64,000 bases of DNA from Gammaproteobacteria bacterium (GCA_027366635.1 DAHXNE010000025.1:41074-105073); one strand, 5' to 3'. Positions 48,519-63,879 are shown, counted from the first letter of the stretch. The notes: generated by a model from the letters alone, not told the origin. Numbers and translations are program-made.

Positions 48519-48547
48519 TTTACATCAGAGAGTTGTTGCGCTATAGT
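48519..48547 (+). promoter_or_regulatory. Sigma-70 promoter of the ArsR-metF-metH genes
   Basis: TTTACA at 48519-48524 and TATAGT at 48542-48547 are separated by exactly 17 bases, a good sigma-70 pair in a strongly AT-rich stretch. Transcription would start near 48554, giving a leader of about 28 bases before the TTG start of the regulator. Confidence 0.7.
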
Positions 48548-48555
48548 GTGATTAA

Positions 48556-48580
48556 AGATATCTGCAATTATTGAATTACA
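48556..48580 (+). promoter_or_regulatory. Putative operator (inverted repeats) before the ArsR-type gene
   Basis: Just downstream of the predicted start lie a perfect 8-base palindrome AGATATCT (48556-48563) and the interrupted repeat TGCAATT-ATTG-AATTACA (48563-48580, 12 of 18 positions symmetric). Their place between promoter and start codon fits autorepression by the encoded winged-helix protein. Inferred only. Confidence 0.45.
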
Positions 48581-48581
48581 G

Positions 48582-54251
<5,670 letters not shown>

Positions 54252-54273
54252 GCCGCCGCGTCTTGCCGCGGGC

Positions 54274-55071
54274 TCAGCCGGTATGCCCGGTCCGCCGCAG
54301 TTCCAGGTCGCCGAATACGCTCAGCAGGATGGCTGTGTAGAAGTTGAGTCCGATCGCGGCAACGGCCAGCGCCACCGCGACCAGCACCGCGCGGGCACTG
54401 GCATCGGCATGGCCCGGATTGGGCAGGACCATCGCAGCCATGACCGCGACGAACAGGGAGACCGCCGCGATGATGGCGGCGGCGGCGATGTACATCACGG
54501 CAGCTCGCCACCAGTTGCCGTGGATCAGGCGCAGACTGTAGAGCAGGCTCTGCAGCACCCCTTTGCCGGTGAACATGCGGGCCGGCAGGGCGAGGGACAG
54601 TGCGACGGACAGATAGAGCGCCGGCACGAGCATCGCGCCGAAGGCGATCGAGCGGTAGGGCTCGGCGAGGGTGAGCGGCGGGACGATGAGCGCCGCGACC
54701 GCGATGCTGGCGATCAGGGAGATCGCCACGATGGCCGGGGCTTGCCTGAACGCATCGAGCAGATCCCGCGAGCCGGGCGGCCGGCCGGCGGCCAAGGCGG
54801 ATTGACGCAGCAGCAGGGCCATCCAGATGACGAAAAACAGCACGTAGCCGCCGCAATAGAGGGTGATCCACACCGGATCATTCATCGCGCTGCGCGGCGT
54901 GAGCAGCTGGCCGCGCGCGAGGTCGTACAGCGTGGAGAGTTCTCCGAACAGGATGGCGATCGTGGCATACGGCATGCACTTCGGCAGCGACACCCTGAAG
55001 ATCTTCAGGCTGGCATCGAGCAGCTCCGCGAAGGTACGCGGACGCGTCGGGGGGTAAAGCGTGATGGACAT
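54274..55071 (-). CDS. Uncharacterised six-helix inner-membrane protein
   Basis: A 265-residue protein I do not recognise. The N-terminus (RPRTFAELLDASLKIFRVSLPKCMPYA) resembles the amphipathic start of DUF7544/YciC-like membrane proteins. Hydrophobic segments lie at about 33-50, 69-89, 112-133, 143-164, 190-215 and 228-253. No catalytic motif is visible. ATG at 55071 was preferred over a TTG at 55077. It converges on metH (22 bases) and diverges from prmC with only 20 bases between starts. Confidence 0.7.
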   Translation of the reverse strand: MSITLYPPTRPRTFAELLDASLKIFRVSLPKCMPYATIAILFGELSTLYDLARGQLLTPRSAMNDPVWITLYCGGYVLFFVIWMALLLRQSALAAGRPPGSRDLLDAFRQAPAIVAISLIASIAVAALIVPPLTLAEPYRSIAFGAMLVPALYLSVALSLALPARMFTGKGVLQSLLYSLRLIHGNWWRAAVMYIAAAAIIAAVSLFVAVMAAMVLPNPGHADASARAVLVAVALAVAAIGLNFYTAILLSVFGDLELRRTGHTG

Positions 55072-55091
55072 CAGCAAATGATAACTGTCTC

Positions 55092-55973
55092 ATGACGCGA
55101 ACCGCCATCCAGTCTGCGGGAGATACCGTTGGGACGTTGCTCGCCGAGGGAGTGCGGCGCCTGCAAGAGGCGTTCGCGTCCGATTCGGATGCGATGCCGG
55201 AACTCGATGCGCAGTTGCTTCTCGCGCACGCCTTGCGGATCTCGCGGACTTGCGTGCATTCGCACCCCGAGCGACGGGCGCAGGCGTCGGCCGCACGGCG
55301 TTTCAGAGCGCTGGTTGCACGCCGGGCGGCCGGGGAGCCCGTGGCGTATCTGCTCGAGCGTAAAGCCTTCTGGACATTCGAGCTCACAGTCGGCTCCGCC
55401 GTGCTCGTGCCCCGACCCGAGACCGAGCTGCTCGTGGAGCGGGCGCTGGCCCTACGGCCCGAGGCATGCGCCAGCGCCGTCGATCTGGGTACCGGCTCGG
55501 GGGCCATTGCCCTGGCGCTCGCGCATGAACGCCCGGGCTGGCAGGTCAGCGCGACGGACATCTCGAGCGAGGCACTGTCGGTGGCGCGCCGCAACGCCGT
55601 TGCACTTGGCCTCGAGCGCGTGACATTTGCACAGGGCAGCTGGTTCGCCGCACTGCCGGTGCGGCGGTTCGATCTGATCGTGAGCAATCCACCGTATGTG
55701 GCCGCGGGCGATGCGGCGCTCGCGGCGCTGGCGCACGAGCCGCGACGAGCGCTCACCCCAGGACCGGATGCTCTTGCCTGCCTGCGCGAGATCATCGAGG
55801 ATGCGCCCCGGTTCCTGGAGCGGGGCGGATGGCTGCTGCTGGAGCATGGCGCCGGGCAGGGGCCCGAGGTCGCCGGCGCGCTGAGGGCCCGGGGCTTTGC
55901 TACAGTGCGCACCCACCGCGATCTGGCGGGGCATGAGCGTGTGACGGAGGGCCAATGGCCGGCAATTCGCTGA
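55092..55973 (+). CDS. prmC: Peptide chain release factor N5-glutamine methyltransferase
   Basis: Methylates the Gln of the GGQ motif in release factors RF1 and RF2, improving termination. It is 293 residues: an N-terminal helical domain (about 10-95) and a Rossmann fold with AVDLGTGSGAIALALA for SAM and the catalytic NPPY in LIVSNPPYVAAG. PRPETELLVERAL is typical. Its substrate gene prfA lies about 570 bases away on the opposite strand, with ppiB between, rather than in the usual hemA-prfA-prmC order. It overlaps ppiB by 19 bases. Confidence 0.96.
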   Translation: MTRTAIQSAGDTVGTLLAEGVRRLQEAFASDSDAMPELDAQLLLAHALRISRTCVHSHPERRAQASAARRFRALVARRAAGEPVAYLLERKAFWTFELTVGSAVLVPRPETELLVERALALRPEACASAVDLGTGSGAIALALAHERPGWQVSATDISSEALSVARRNAVALGLERVTFAQGSWFAALPVRRFDLIVSNPPYVAAGDAALAALAHEPRRALTPGPDALACLREIIEDAPRFLERGGWLLLEHGAGQGPEVAGALRARGFATVRTHRDLAGHERVTEGQWPAIR

Positions 55974-56464
55974 TTCGATTCGAGACGACCCACGGTGCAT
56001 TCACGGTCGAACTGTACCCGGACGAAGCGCCGGTGACGGTGGAGAACTTTCTCGCCTATGTCGATGCGGAATTTTTCGACGGCACGATTTTTCATCGCAT
56101 CGTGCCGGGTTTCGTGATCCAGGGCGGGGGACTCGACCGGAAATTCCACAGCAAGGAAACGCGTGCCGCGATCCGCAACGAGGCGAAAAACGGGCTGAAG
56201 AACCTGCGTGGCACGCTCTCGATGGCGCGCACCAGTGTGGTCGACAGCGCGACCTCGCAGTTCTTCGTGAATCTCGCCGATAACGCCTTTCTCGATCACA
56301 GCGCGCGGGATTTCGGTTACGCGGTGTTCGGTCGAGTGACTGACGGCATGGAAGTCGTCGACAAGATCGCGGCTATCAAGACTGGCCGGCGCGAGGGCTA
56401 CCAGGACGCGCCGCTGGAGGACGTGGTGATCGTGTCCGCGCGGCGTCTCGACGTGGCTTGTTGA
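55955..56464 (+). CDS. ppiB: Peptidyl-prolyl cis-trans isomerase, cyclophilin type (cytoplasmic)
   Basis: A 169-residue cyclophilin without a signal peptide, so a cytoplasmic PpiB-type isomerase. Active-site residues are in FFDGTIFHRIVPGFVIQGGG, with SMARTSVVDSATSQFFVNLADNAFLD and GYAVFGRVTDGMEVVDKIAAI following. It starts inside the last codons of prmC in another frame (19-base overlap), so the two are co-translated. prfA converges on its end. Confidence 0.94.
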   Translation: MAGNSLIRFETTHGAFTVELYPDEAPVTVENFLAYVDAEFFDGTIFHRIVPGFVIQGGGLDRKFHSKETRAAIRNEAKNGLKNLRGTLSMARTSVVDSATSQFFVNLADNAFLDHSARDFGYAVFGRVTDGMEVVDKIAAIKTGRREGYQDAPLEDVVIVSARRLDVAC

Positions 56465-56545
56465 GATTCCCCTCGCCCTGAAGGGCCGCCGGCGCAAGTG
56501 GCTGACGCGCCCGACCAGGCGCCGCCGCGCGCTGAATGGGGCAAC

Positions 56546-57628
56546 TCAGGCCTCGATTTCGGCCAGCAACTGCGCCTGATGCTCGTGGGCGAGCGCATCG
56601 AGCAGCTCGTCGAGTTCGCCGCTCATGATCTGTGGCAGCTTGTACAGCGTCAGGTTGATGCGATGATCGGTGACTCGTCCCTGCGGATAGTTGTACGTAC
56701 GAATGCGCTCGGAACGATCGCCGGTGCCGACCTGCAGGCGCCGCGACCGTGCCTGAGCGCTTTGCTGTTTTTTCTGCTCGGCGGCCAGCAGGCGCGCCTG
56801 CAGCAGCGACATGGCTCGCGCACGGTTCTTGTGCTGCGACCGCTCGTCCTGGCATTCCACGACGATGCCGGTGGGCAAGTGGGTGATACGCACCGCCGAG
56901 TCGGTCTTGTTCACGTGTTGGCCGCCGGCCCCGGAGGATCGGTAGGTGTCGACGCGCAGGTCCGCCGGGTTGATCGCCACGTCGCAGATCTGGTCGAACT
57001 CGGGCAGGATGGCCACGGTGCACGTCGAGGTGTGGATGCGACCCTGCGCCTCGGTGGTCGGCACGCGCTGGACCCGGTGAACTCCGGATTCGAATTTCAG
57101 GCGCGAGAATGCGCCTCGGCCGACGATGCGGCTGATGATTTCCTTGTAGCCGCCATGCTCGCCTGGACTTTCGCTCAGGATTTCGACGCCGAAGCCCTTC
57201 GATTCGGCATGGCGGGCGTACATGCGGAACAGATCCCCCGCGAACAGCGCCGCCTCGTCGCCGCCGGTGCCGGCGCGGATCTCCAGAAAGATATTGCGTT
57301 CGTCATTGGGGTCCTGGGGCAGCAGGAGCGCGTGGAGCCCGTCCTCGGCGGCGTTCATCGCGGCCCGGAGACGGTCTTGCTCCTCGGCGCCGAGCGCGCG
57401 CATGGACGAGTCTTCGTCTTCGAGCATGTCCCGCGCGGCCGCAAGGTCACGCTCGAGAGTCCGAAAGGCGCGCAGTCGCTCGGCCAAAGGCTGCAGTCGC
57501 GCGTACTCGACCGACAAATCGCGGAATTCGGCCGAGCCGCCGTCGATATCGGGTGAGGCGAGCTGTCGACCGACCTCCTCGTAGCGGTCGGCGAGCTTCT
57601 CGAGGCGCTGTCGGATGGAGTCCTTCAT
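56546..57628 (-). CDS. prfA: Peptide chain release factor 1
   Basis: Reads UAA and UAG stop codons and triggers peptide release. The 360-residue protein has the codon-recognition tripeptide in [14 protein letters not shown] (Pro190-Thr-Thr192; RF1 usually PAT or PVT) and the catalytic Gly235-Gly236-Gln237 in [17 protein letters not shown]. The Gln is the target of PrmC. ATG at 57628 starts the conserved [12 protein letters not shown]; the open frame upstream is a shadow. hemA, its common upstream partner, is absent; lolB diverges 98 bases away. Confidence 0.97.
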   Translation of the reverse strand: MKDSIRQRLEKLADRYEEVGRQLASPDIDGGSAEFRDLSVEYARLQPLAERLRAFRTLERDLAAARDMLEDEDSSMRALGAEEQDRLRAAMNAAEDGLHALLLPQDPNDERNIFLEIRAGTGGDEAALFAGDLFRMYARHAESKGFGVEILSESPGEHGGYKEIISRIVGRGAFSRLKFESGVHRVQRVPTTEAQGRIHTSTCTVAILPEFDQICDVAINPADLRVDTYRSSGAGGQHVNKTDSAVRITHLPTGIVVECQDERSQHKNRARAMSLLQARLLAAEQKKQQSAQARSRRLQVGTGDRSERIRTYNYPQGRVTDHRINLTLYKLPQIMSGELDELLDALAHEHQAQLLAEIEA

Positions 57629-57726
57629 GATGCGAGCCTGAACGGGGCGCGGCATTCTCCGGGATCGCCGCCAGCCCCACAAGGCGGCAGGCGTTCCCAT
57701 CCGCGTGCGATATAGTGTTCCAGCAT

Positions 57727-58341
57727 ATGCCATCCCTTGCTGTGATCCGGCGGCGCCTGTGGCCCGCCTTCGCTGTGCTTGCCGCCTTGGCGCTGAGCGC
57801 CTGCCAAACCGTGCGCGTGCCGCCGGCGCCAATCACCGCGTGGCACGTCCGGCGACCGCTTCTTCAGTCTCTCGACCGGTTCCGCCTGACGGGGCGCGTG
57901 GCCGTGGCGGTGGGCCATCGGGGCTTCAATGCCGATATTCTCTGGATCCAGAACGGCACGCGTACACGCATGACGCTCAGTGGACCGCTGGGCGCCGACG
58001 CAGCTCAGGTGAGCGACGACGATGGCCATCTGGCCGTCATCACTTCGCGCGGGCGACATCTGGGCAACGCCGCGGCCCACGCGCTCCTTGAGCGTCAGCT
58101 CGGATTCGACCCGCCGCTGGCGAGCCTGCGCTATTGGATCCTCGGAGTACCCGATCCGACACTGCCGGCCCACGTATCGATCGACAAGGCGCAGCGGCTC
58201 GTGAGCCTCAGTCAGGCGGGTTGGTCGATTGTGTATCACGCTTACCAGCCGGTCGGTGCCGACTGGTTGCCGCGGCTTTTGACGGTGCGGCGTGCCGACG
58301 TGCGGCTGCGGATGGTGGCGGACACATGGCGCCTGCAATGA
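57727..58341 (+). CDS. lolB: Outer-membrane lipoprotein receptor LolB
   Basis: Accepts lipoproteins from LolA and inserts them into the outer membrane; it is itself a lipoprotein. The signal peptide ends at lipobox LSAC with Cys26 in the 204-residue protein. The body has the LolB pattern ([36 protein letters not shown]). ATG at 57727 gives a standard signal; a GTG at 57715 is possible. A TATAGT -10-like box at 57711-57716 lies very near the start. Its stop overlaps ispE (ATGA), the usual lolB-ispE pair. Confidence 0.92.
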   Translation: MPSLAVIRRRLWPAFAVLAALALSACQTVRVPPAPITAWHVRRPLLQSLDRFRLTGRVAVAVGHRGFNADILWIQNGTRTRMTLSGPLGADAAQVSDDDGHLAVITSRGRHLGNAAAHALLERQLGFDPPLASLRYWILGVPDPTLPAHVSIDKAQRLVSLSQAGWSIVYHAYQPVGADWLPRLLTVRRADVRLRMVADTWRLQ

Positions 58342-59183
58342 GGCCTGAGGAGAGCCTGTGGCCGGCGCCGGCCAAGCTCAATCTGTTTTTGCACGTGACC
58401 GGCCGGCGGCCCGACGGGTATCACGAGCTGCAAACCCTGTTTCAGCTCATCGATTTGTGCGACACCGTGGGAATAGTGGTGCGCGAGGACGGCCGGATCG
58501 AGCGGACCGCGGGTCCGGCGGAAATAGGTCCGGATACGGATTTGACAGTGCGAGCGGCCCGAGCCTTGCAGATGGCCACCGGCTCGCGGCGAGGGGCCTC
58601 GATACGGGTGCAAAAGCGGATACCGATCGGCGGCGGACTCGGTGGCGGCAGTACCGATGCCGCCACGGTGCTGCTGGCGTTGAATCACCTGTGGGAGTGC
58701 GGATTCGACGTGGAAGACCTGGCCCGGATCGGGCTGCCGCTCGGGGCGGATGTGCCTGTATTCATTAAAGGTTTTTCGGCCTGGGCGGAAGGCGTTGGGG
58801 AACGGCTCGAAGCCGTTTCATTACCCGAAAGGTGGTACGTGATCATCCGGCCCGGCGTGAGCGTGTCGACCCGGGAGGTGTTCCAGAGCGCTGAATTGAC
58901 ACGAAATACCCCCCTCATCACAATACGCGCCTTTCTCGATGCCGGCGGACGCAACGATTGCGAGCCGGTGGTGCGCGCACGATGGCCGGAAGTGGCCGAG
59001 GCGCTCGATTGGCTGGCGCAGCAAACGCCGGCGCGCCTGACTGGAACCGGGTCGTGCGTTTTCGCGCCTGCGGCAACCTCCAGCGAGGCAGAGCGTATCG
59101 CGGCCCGGGTGCCGGACCGGTGGCGGAGCTACGTTGCCCGGGGATTGAATGTTTCTCCGTTGCGCGCGCTTCTTCCAACATAG
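58338..59183 (+). CDS. ispE: 4-diphosphocytidyl-2-C-methyl-D-erythritol kinase
   Basis: GHMP kinase of the MEP isoprenoid pathway. The 281-residue protein has WPAPAKLNLFLHVTGRRPDGYHELQT at the N-terminus, the ATP loop IPIGGGLGGGSTDAATVLLALN with its Gly-rich motif, and LTGTGSCVFA near the end. ATG at 58338 overlaps the lolB stop; an ATG at 58326 would add four residues. It is followed by tRNA-Gln and prs, a widely conserved order. Confidence 0.96.
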   Translation: MRPEESLWPAPAKLNLFLHVTGRRPDGYHELQTLFQLIDLCDTVGIVVREDGRIERTAGPAEIGPDTDLTVRAARALQMATGSRRGASIRVQKRIPIGGGLGGGSTDAATVLLALNHLWECGFDVEDLARIGLPLGADVPVFIKGFSAWAEGVGERLEAVSLPERWYVIIRPGVSVSTREVFQSAELTRNTPLITIRAFLDAGGRNDCEPVVRARWPEVAEALDWLAQQTPARLTGTGSCVFAPAATSSEAERIAARVPDRWRSYVARGLNVSPLRALLPT

Positions 59184-59326
59184 CAGTGGCGGATCCATCA
59201 CGATGGACTTGCTGCGGCGGCGGCCGCGATATGAGCTCGAGGCGGCGGTGGGCTGGAATTTTGCCGCCGACGCCACCAGGGCGGCGCGGTGGCGCGGACG
59301 GTACGATGGGATCGGAGTGACAACGT

Positions 59327-59401
59327 TGGGGTGTAGCCAAGAGGTAAGGCAGCGGGTTTTGATCCCGCCATTCGGAGGTTCGAATCCTCCCACCCCAGCC
59401 A
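59327..59401 (+). tRNA. tRNA-Gln (anticodon UUG)
   Basis: A 75-base cloverleaf. The acceptor TGGGGTG (59327-59333) pairs with CACCCCA (59391-59397), followed by discriminator G and an encoded CCA. The anticodon stem GCGGG/CCCGC encloses the loop TTTTGAT with anticodon TTG at 59359-59361. The T arm contains GGTTCGAATCC. It reads CAA (and CAG by wobble). Location between ispE and prs is conserved in gammaproteobacteria. Confidence 0.97.
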
Positions 59402-59459
59402 AATCGATCTGGGCGGTGGCGTTGTGCTCGCCGCCAATAACGGTTGATCGAGCGCAGTC

Positions 59460-60416
59460 ATGAGCACGAACGACTTGCCGGCATTGTTCACCGGCAATGC
59501 CAATCCGGATCTCGCGGCGCACATCGCGCGTCATCTGCAGACGCGGCTCGGGCGGGCCTACGTCGGCCGCTTCAGCGATGGGGAGATCAACGTCGAGCTG
59601 ATGGAGAACGTGCGCGGTCGCGACGTGTTCATCGTGCAGCCGACCTGTCCGCCGGGCAACGATACGCTGATGGAGTTGCTGGTCATGGTGGATGCCTGCC
59701 GGCGCGCCTCGGCGGCCCGCATCACCGCGGTAGTGCCGTATTTCGGCTATTCGCGCCAGGATCGGCGGCCGCGCGCCACGCGTTCGGCGATCACCGCGCG
59801 GCTGGTGGCGAACATGCTGTCGATCGCGGGGGTCAACCGGATGCTGACGGTCGATCTGCACGCCGATCAGATTCAGGGCTTCTTCGACATCCCGGTGGAC
59901 AACGTGTATGCCTCCCCGGTACTGCTCGGCGACGCGTGGAAGCAGGCGTACCACGACGTGGTGATCGTTTCGCCCGACGTGGGTGGCGTGGTGCGTGCGC
60001 GCGCATTCGCCAAGCGGTTGGACGACGCGGACCTGGCGATCATCGACAAGCGCCGGCCGCGGCCGAATGAGTCGAAGGTGATGAACATCATCGGTGACAT
60101 CGATGGCAAGGTGTGCCTGCTCGTCGATGACATGATCGACACTGCCGGGACACTGTGTCACGCGGCCCAGGCGCTGAAGGACGAGGGTGCGCAGAAAGTG
60201 TTGGCCTACATCACTCACCCGGTGCTCTCCGGCGACGCGGTGAGCCGCATTTCCGACTCGGTGCTCGACGAACTGGTGGTGACCGATACCATTGCGCTGT
60301 CGCAGGCGGCGCGCGCGTGCACGCGCATCCGCCAGTTGTCGGTGGCGGCGTTGCTGGCGGAGACCATCCGCCGCATCCGCGATGAGGAGTCCGTGTCCTC
60401 GCTGTATGTCGATTGA
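59460..60416 (+). CDS. prs: Ribose-phosphate pyrophosphokinase
   Basis: Makes PRPP from ribose-5-phosphate and ATP for nucleotide, histidine and tryptophan synthesis. The 318-residue protein has [22 protein letters not shown], the flexible-loop region [13 protein letters not shown], the metal-binding [12 protein letters not shown], and the PRPP loop [13 protein letters not shown]. The start is ATG at 59460, 58 bases after tRNA-Gln. Confidence 0.97.
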   Translation: MSTNDLPALFTGNANPDLAAHIARHLQTRLGRAYVGRFSDGEINVELMENVRGRDVFIVQPTCPPGNDTLMELLVMVDACRRASAARITAVVPYFGYSRQDRRPRATRSAITARLVANMLSIAGVNRMLTVDLHADQIQGFFDIPVDNVYASPVLLGDAWKQAYHDVVIVSPDVGGVVRARAFAKRLDDADLAIIDKRRPRPNESKVMNIIGDIDGKVCLLVDDMIDTAGTLCHAAQALKDEGAQKVLAYITHPVLSGDAVSRISDSVLDELVVTDTIALSQAARACTRIRQLSVAALLAETIRRIRDEESVSSLYVD

Positions 60417-60444
60417 CGGGGTTTACTGAGATTTTTGGTGCGTT

Positions 60445-60464
60445 GCGACCTGGTCGCGGGTCGC
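60445..60464 (+). promoter_or_regulatory. Possible switching hairpin in the rplY leader
   Basis: In the 79-base prs-rplY spacer GCGACC (60445-60450) can pair either with GGTCGC at 60452-60457 (only the outer four pairs are feasible) or with a second GGTCGC at 60459-60464 (six pairs, eight-base loop). The pairings exclude each other. It may be a leader element of L25 expression or merely GC-rich chance. Confidence 0.3.
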
Positions 60465-60495
60465 GGCGCGTTGTCAGCGTAAATTGGAGAACATC

Positions 60496-61212
60496 ATGCG
60501 TATTGCATTCAGCTTCAGCGCCGAGCCGCGCGAGGCGCATGGCAAAGGTGCGAGCCGCCGCCTGCGTCACACGAACAAGGTTCCGGCGATTCTGTACGGG
60601 GGGCACGCGGAGGCGGAATCCCTCGCGCTCGAGCATCACAAGCTGCTCACGGTCGTGGCCGACGAGCGCTTTTACTCATCGATCGTGCAGCTCAAGATCG
60701 GTAATCGGACGCAGGAGGCCATCGTCAAGGACGTGCAGATGCATCCGGCGAAGAACCAGGTAGTGCATCTCGATCTGCAGCGGGTAACCGAGAACGAGCC
60801 GATCCGTCTGCATCTGCCGATTCACTTTGCCGGTGAGGCAGGCAGCCCGGGTGTCAAGACTCAGGGAGGGGTCGTGTCGCACATGCTTGCCGACGTCGAG
60901 ATCGTTTGCCTGCCGAAGGACCTGCCCGAGTACCTGGAGCTGGACGTGTCGCAGATGAATATCAACGAGACGAAGTTTCTGTCGGATATTCCGTTGCCTT
61001 CGGGCGTGAGCATTCCTCACCTGGCGTATCGCAACGCCCCGGTGGTCTCGATCCACAGCCCGCGTGTTGCCGAAGTGGAGCCGACTGCCGAAGCGGCGGC
61101 CGCGCCCGCTGAAGGTACGGCTGGAGCGGCGGGAGCGCCTGCGGCAGCTACGGCGGAAGCGGCTCCCGCGGACTCGGGCAAGGCCGGGCAGAAGAAGGAA
61201 GGCAAGAAGTAA
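60496..61212 (+). CDS. rplY: Ribosomal protein bL25 / general stress protein Ctc
   Basis: Binds loop E of 5S rRNA in the 50S subunit. It is the long Ctc form at 238 residues: an L25 domain (about 1-90, GKGASRRLRHTNKVPAILYGG, IVKDVQMHPAKNQVVHLDLQRV) and a C-terminal beta domain (about 95-185). An Ala/Glu-rich tail ends in Lys-rich QKKEGKK. ATG at 60496 follows TTGGAG; a TTG at 60484 is less likely. It is followed by pth after nine bases. Confidence 0.95.
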   Translation: MRIAFSFSAEPREAHGKGASRRLRHTNKVPAILYGGHAEAESLALEHHKLLTVVADERFYSSIVQLKIGNRTQEAIVKDVQMHPAKNQVVHLDLQRVTENEPIRLHLPIHFAGEAGSPGVKTQGGVVSHMLADVEIVCLPKDLPEYLELDVSQMNINETKFLSDIPLPSGVSIPHLAYRNAPVVSIHSPRVAEVEPTAEAAAAPAEGTAGAAGAPAAATAEAAPADSGKAGQKKEGKK

Positions 61213-61221
61213 CCGCGGCGC

Positions 61222-61815
61222 ATGGCGGGAACGCCGCTGAAGCTTGTGGTGGGGCTCGGCAATCCGGGCCCCACTTACGCCCAAACTCGGCACAACGCGG
61301 GCTTTGCGTTCGTCGACGAGCTCGCCCGGCGCGCAGGGGCGGTGCTGAAGCGCGAGTCGCGTCATCACGGTGAACTCGGCCGGGTGGTCATCGCGGGGCA
61401 CGAGCTGTGGCTGCTGAAGCCGCTGACGTACATGAACCTGAGTGGAACGTCCGTTCAGAGTGTGGCGAGCTTCTACAGGATCTCGCCGAGCGCCATGCTG
61501 GTCGCACACGATGAGCTCGATTTCCCGCCAGGTGTCGTACGTCTCAAGGAGGGCGGAGGCGCCGGCGGGCACAACGGTTTGCGCGATATCATCGCGCGTC
61601 TCGGCGAGTCTTTCTGGCGGTTGCGGATCGGTATCGGGCACCCGCTCGAGCGCGCCATTGTGATGAATTATGTGCTCGGGCGGCCGAGCGCGCCGGAGGC
61701 CGGCTTGATCGGCGAGGCGGTCCGCGCGGCGGCCGACGCGCTGCCGGAATTGCTCGACGAGGGCGCGCAGAAGGCAATGAATCGGCTGCATTCATCACGC
61801 GCCGCGCCCGAATAA
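61222..61815 (+). CDS. pth: Peptidyl-tRNA hydrolase
   Basis: Releases tRNA from peptidyl-tRNAs that drop off the ribosome. The 197-residue protein has [22 protein letters not shown] with the catalytic His (TRHNAG), [24 protein letters not shown] and [13 protein letters not shown]. It lies between rplY and ychF, the standard order. Confidence 0.97.
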   Translation: MAGTPLKLVVGLGNPGPTYAQTRHNAGFAFVDELARRAGAVLKRESRHHGELGRVVIAGHELWLLKPLTYMNLSGTSVQSVASFYRISPSAMLVAHDELDFPPGVVRLKEGGGAGGHNGLRDIIARLGESFWRLRIGIGHPLERAIVMNYVLGRPSAPEAGLIGEAVRAAADALPELLDEGAQKAMNRLHSSRAAPE

Positions 61816-61858
61816 CCCGCCGTCCCGGCCAGCGGCCGGTCGGCTCGGAGGTTCAGTC

Positions 61859-62953
61859 ATGTCTATCCGTTGCGGCATCGTCGGATTGCCGAACGTCGGC
61901 AAATCGACGCTGTTCAACGCACTCACTCAGGCGCAGAACGCGGCGGCGGCCAATTATCCGTTCTGCACCATTGAGCCGAACGTCGGCATGGTGCCGGTAC
62001 CTGATAGCCGGCTCGAGACGCTGGCGGCGATCGTGAATCCCCAGCGGATCGTGCCGGCGACGGTGGAATTCGTCGACATCGCCGGTCTGGTGGCGGGCGC
62101 CTCCAAAGGCGAGGGTCTGGGCAATCAATTTCTTTCGCATATTCGCGAAGTCGACGCCATCGCGCATGTGGTGCGCTGTTTCGAAAGCCCGGACATCGTT
62201 CATGTGGCGGGCCGAATCGACCCGGCGAGTGACATGGAGGTGATTGACACCGAGCTCGCGCTGGCGGACTTGGCGACGGTGGATAAGGGTCTGGAGCGTG
62301 CCGCGAAGGCATCCAAGGGGGGCGACAAGGAGGCGCTGCGCAAGAAGTTCCTGCTCGAGCGGGTGAAGGCGCACCTCGACCAGGTGAAGCCGGTCCGAGC
62401 GATGCCGCTGTCGAGCGAGGATCGACGCGATCTGCGCGACTTGCAGCTGCTCACGGCGAAGCCGGTAATGTACGTGGCGAACGTGATCGAAGCCGGCTTC
62501 AAGGACAATCCGCTGCTCGCGGCGGTCGACAGGCGCGCCGTCGGCGAAGGAGCGGTGACGGTGGCGGTCTGCGCGTCCATCGAAGCCGAAATCGCACAAC
62601 TTGAGGCGACTGAGCGGGCCGCGTTTCTCGCCGAGCTCGGGCTGCAGGAGCCGGGGCTCGACCGCGTGATCCGGGCCGGGTACCGGCTGCTGGGCCTGCA
62701 GACCTTCTTCACCGCCGGGGAGAAGGAGGTCCGGGCCTGGACCGTGCCGATCGGCGCCACGGCGCCGCAGGCCGCCGGCGTGATTCACACGGATTTCGAG
62801 CACGGATTCATCCGTGCGGAAGTGATCGGCTATGCCGATTACGTCGCCTGCCGGGGCGAGGCGGGCGCCCGTGAGGTGGGCAAGCTGCGCCTGGAGGGCA
62901 AGGAATACGTGATGCAGGAAGGGGACGTGGTGCACTTCCGCTTCAATGTGTAG
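61859..62953 (+). CDS. ychF: Redox-regulated ATPase YchF
   Basis: Obg-family P-loop protein that prefers ATP and binds ribosomes; in E. coli it affects the oxidative stress response. The 364-residue protein has the Walker [16 protein letters not shown], switch [24 protein letters not shown], and the C-terminal TGS-like domain ending [15 protein letters not shown]. The G4 motif is altered as in all YchF, explaining the ATP preference. Last gene of the conserved cluster before tRNA-Met. Confidence 0.97.
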   Translation: MSIRCGIVGLPNVGKSTLFNALTQAQNAAAANYPFCTIEPNVGMVPVPDSRLETLAAIVNPQRIVPATVEFVDIAGLVAGASKGEGLGNQFLSHIREVDAIAHVVRCFESPDIVHVAGRIDPASDMEVIDTELALADLATVDKGLERAAKASKGGDKEALRKKFLLERVKAHLDQVKPVRAMPLSSEDRRDLRDLQLLTAKPVMYVANVIEAGFKDNPLLAAVDRRAVGEGAVTVAVCASIEAEIAQLEATERAAFLAELGLQEPGLDRVIRAGYRLLGLQTFFTAGEKEVRAWTVPIGATAPQAAGVIHTDFEHGFIRAEVIGYADYVACRGEAGAREVGKLRLEGKEYVMQEGDVVHFRFNV

Positions 62954-63047
62954 CGGTTGACACCCCGTCGGCACCACGCCGACAATGCGCCCCCCTTGAG
63001 GCGTACGGCGCCCCGTCCCTCCGCGGAGCCCGGTTCGAAGAGAACGT

Positions 63048-63124
63048 GGAAAGGTAGCTCAGCCGGTTAGAGCACGGCACTCATAATGCCGGGGTCGAGG
63101 GTTCGAGTCCCTCCCTTTCCACCA
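63048..63124 (+). tRNA. tRNA-Met, elongator type (anticodon CAU)
   Basis: A 77-base cloverleaf. The acceptor GGAAAGG (63048-63054) pairs with CCTTTCC (63114-63120), followed by discriminator A and encoded CCA. The anticodon stem CGGCA/TGCCG surrounds the loop CTCATAA, anticodon CAT at 63082-63084. The D arm GTTAGAGCAC and variable loop GGGTC match elongator tRNA-Met better than the lysidine-type tRNA-Ile, which has the same anticodon. Sequence after it looks accessory, so this tRNA may be an integration site; no att duplicate is seen in the window. Confidence 0.93.
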
Positions 63125-63306
63125 ATTAAATCAAAGAGTTGTGACCCGGCTTTTCGAGCCCGGCATTTGCCTGCCAGGCTCGCTTGGCGGAATTTTTGCG
63201 CCCGAATCCCCGCGCCGGGGCTTGGCGGCGGGTTTCGGGAAATCAATATATTCGATCGAGAGAGGGGGGAGCCCTTGGGCACGGTGCCCCTGTTTGTGGG
63301 CGGAAG

Positions 63307-63879
63307 ATGAGTGTGAGAATCGAAACTAACGAGGATCTTGAAACCGCGATTGCTCGGCTCGCGTCGCGGTCGCCGGAAGCGCTAGCGACCTTCATTGCTT
63401 CACTCGCATTTGATGGCGGACCGATCGGAGAGCAGGTCCGGACATTTATCGTCGGCGATGATCTCTCTGAGACCACCGCATCCGTGAAGGAACGCATCGA
63501 TGCACTGCGAGGCTCGCGCCGGTCGAATCATCGACATCGAGCGCAGGAAGAGGTCGGAGAAAGGCTCGGTTACGTTCTGCGCTCGATTGAGACTTTGGTA
63601 TTGCCGCTGAGTCCGGCACGGGCGTTCGAACTTCTCGTCCTGCTCATAGAGCGCGACGGCGATGTGATGGAACAATGCGGTGACGACAGCTGGTCCGTCC
63701 AGATGCACCTAGAAACCGCCGCGAGCCTCATTGCTACGGCGGTGAAGACCTTGCCGCGTATCGAGGTGAGACAGACGCTGGAGCGGCTCGTGGCAGAGGG
63801 CGGATACGGCACGCGCACGCCGTTGACTGGCCGGCGACAATTAGAACTTTCGGGTGCTGGCCTCCGACGGCTGTCGTAA
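63307..63879 (+). CDS. DUF6880-like protein, probably truncated at the C-terminus
   Basis: A 190-residue protein of unknown function. Residues about 40-140 (FIVGDDLSETTASVKERIDALRG, LPLSPARAFELLVLLIERDGDVMEQCGDDSW) resemble the first part of DUF6880 proteins, which are usually about twice as long. After VRQTLERLVAEGGYG the expected continuation is lost, and the last 20 or so codons run into a local repeat that supplies the TAA stop. No strong ribosome-binding site precedes ATG 63307. G+C is lower than in neighbours. It could be a remnant of a transferred gene after tRNA-Met. Family assignment from memory of the pattern. Confidence 0.5.
   Translation: MSVRIETNEDLETAIARLASRSPEALATFIASLAFDGGPIGEQVRTFIVGDDLSETTASVKERIDALRGSRRSNHRHRAQEEVGERLGYVLRSIETLVLPLSPARAFELLVLLIERDGDVMEQCGDDSWSVQMHLETAASLIATAVKTLPRIEVRQTLERLVAEGGYGTRTPLTGRRQLELSGAGLRRLS

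Noticed and set aside
48457..48581. SAM or cobalamin riboswitch before metF-metH
   Set aside because: The leader after the predicted start is only about 28 bases, with no B12-box or SAM-aptamer pattern. A protein regulator is the better explanation.
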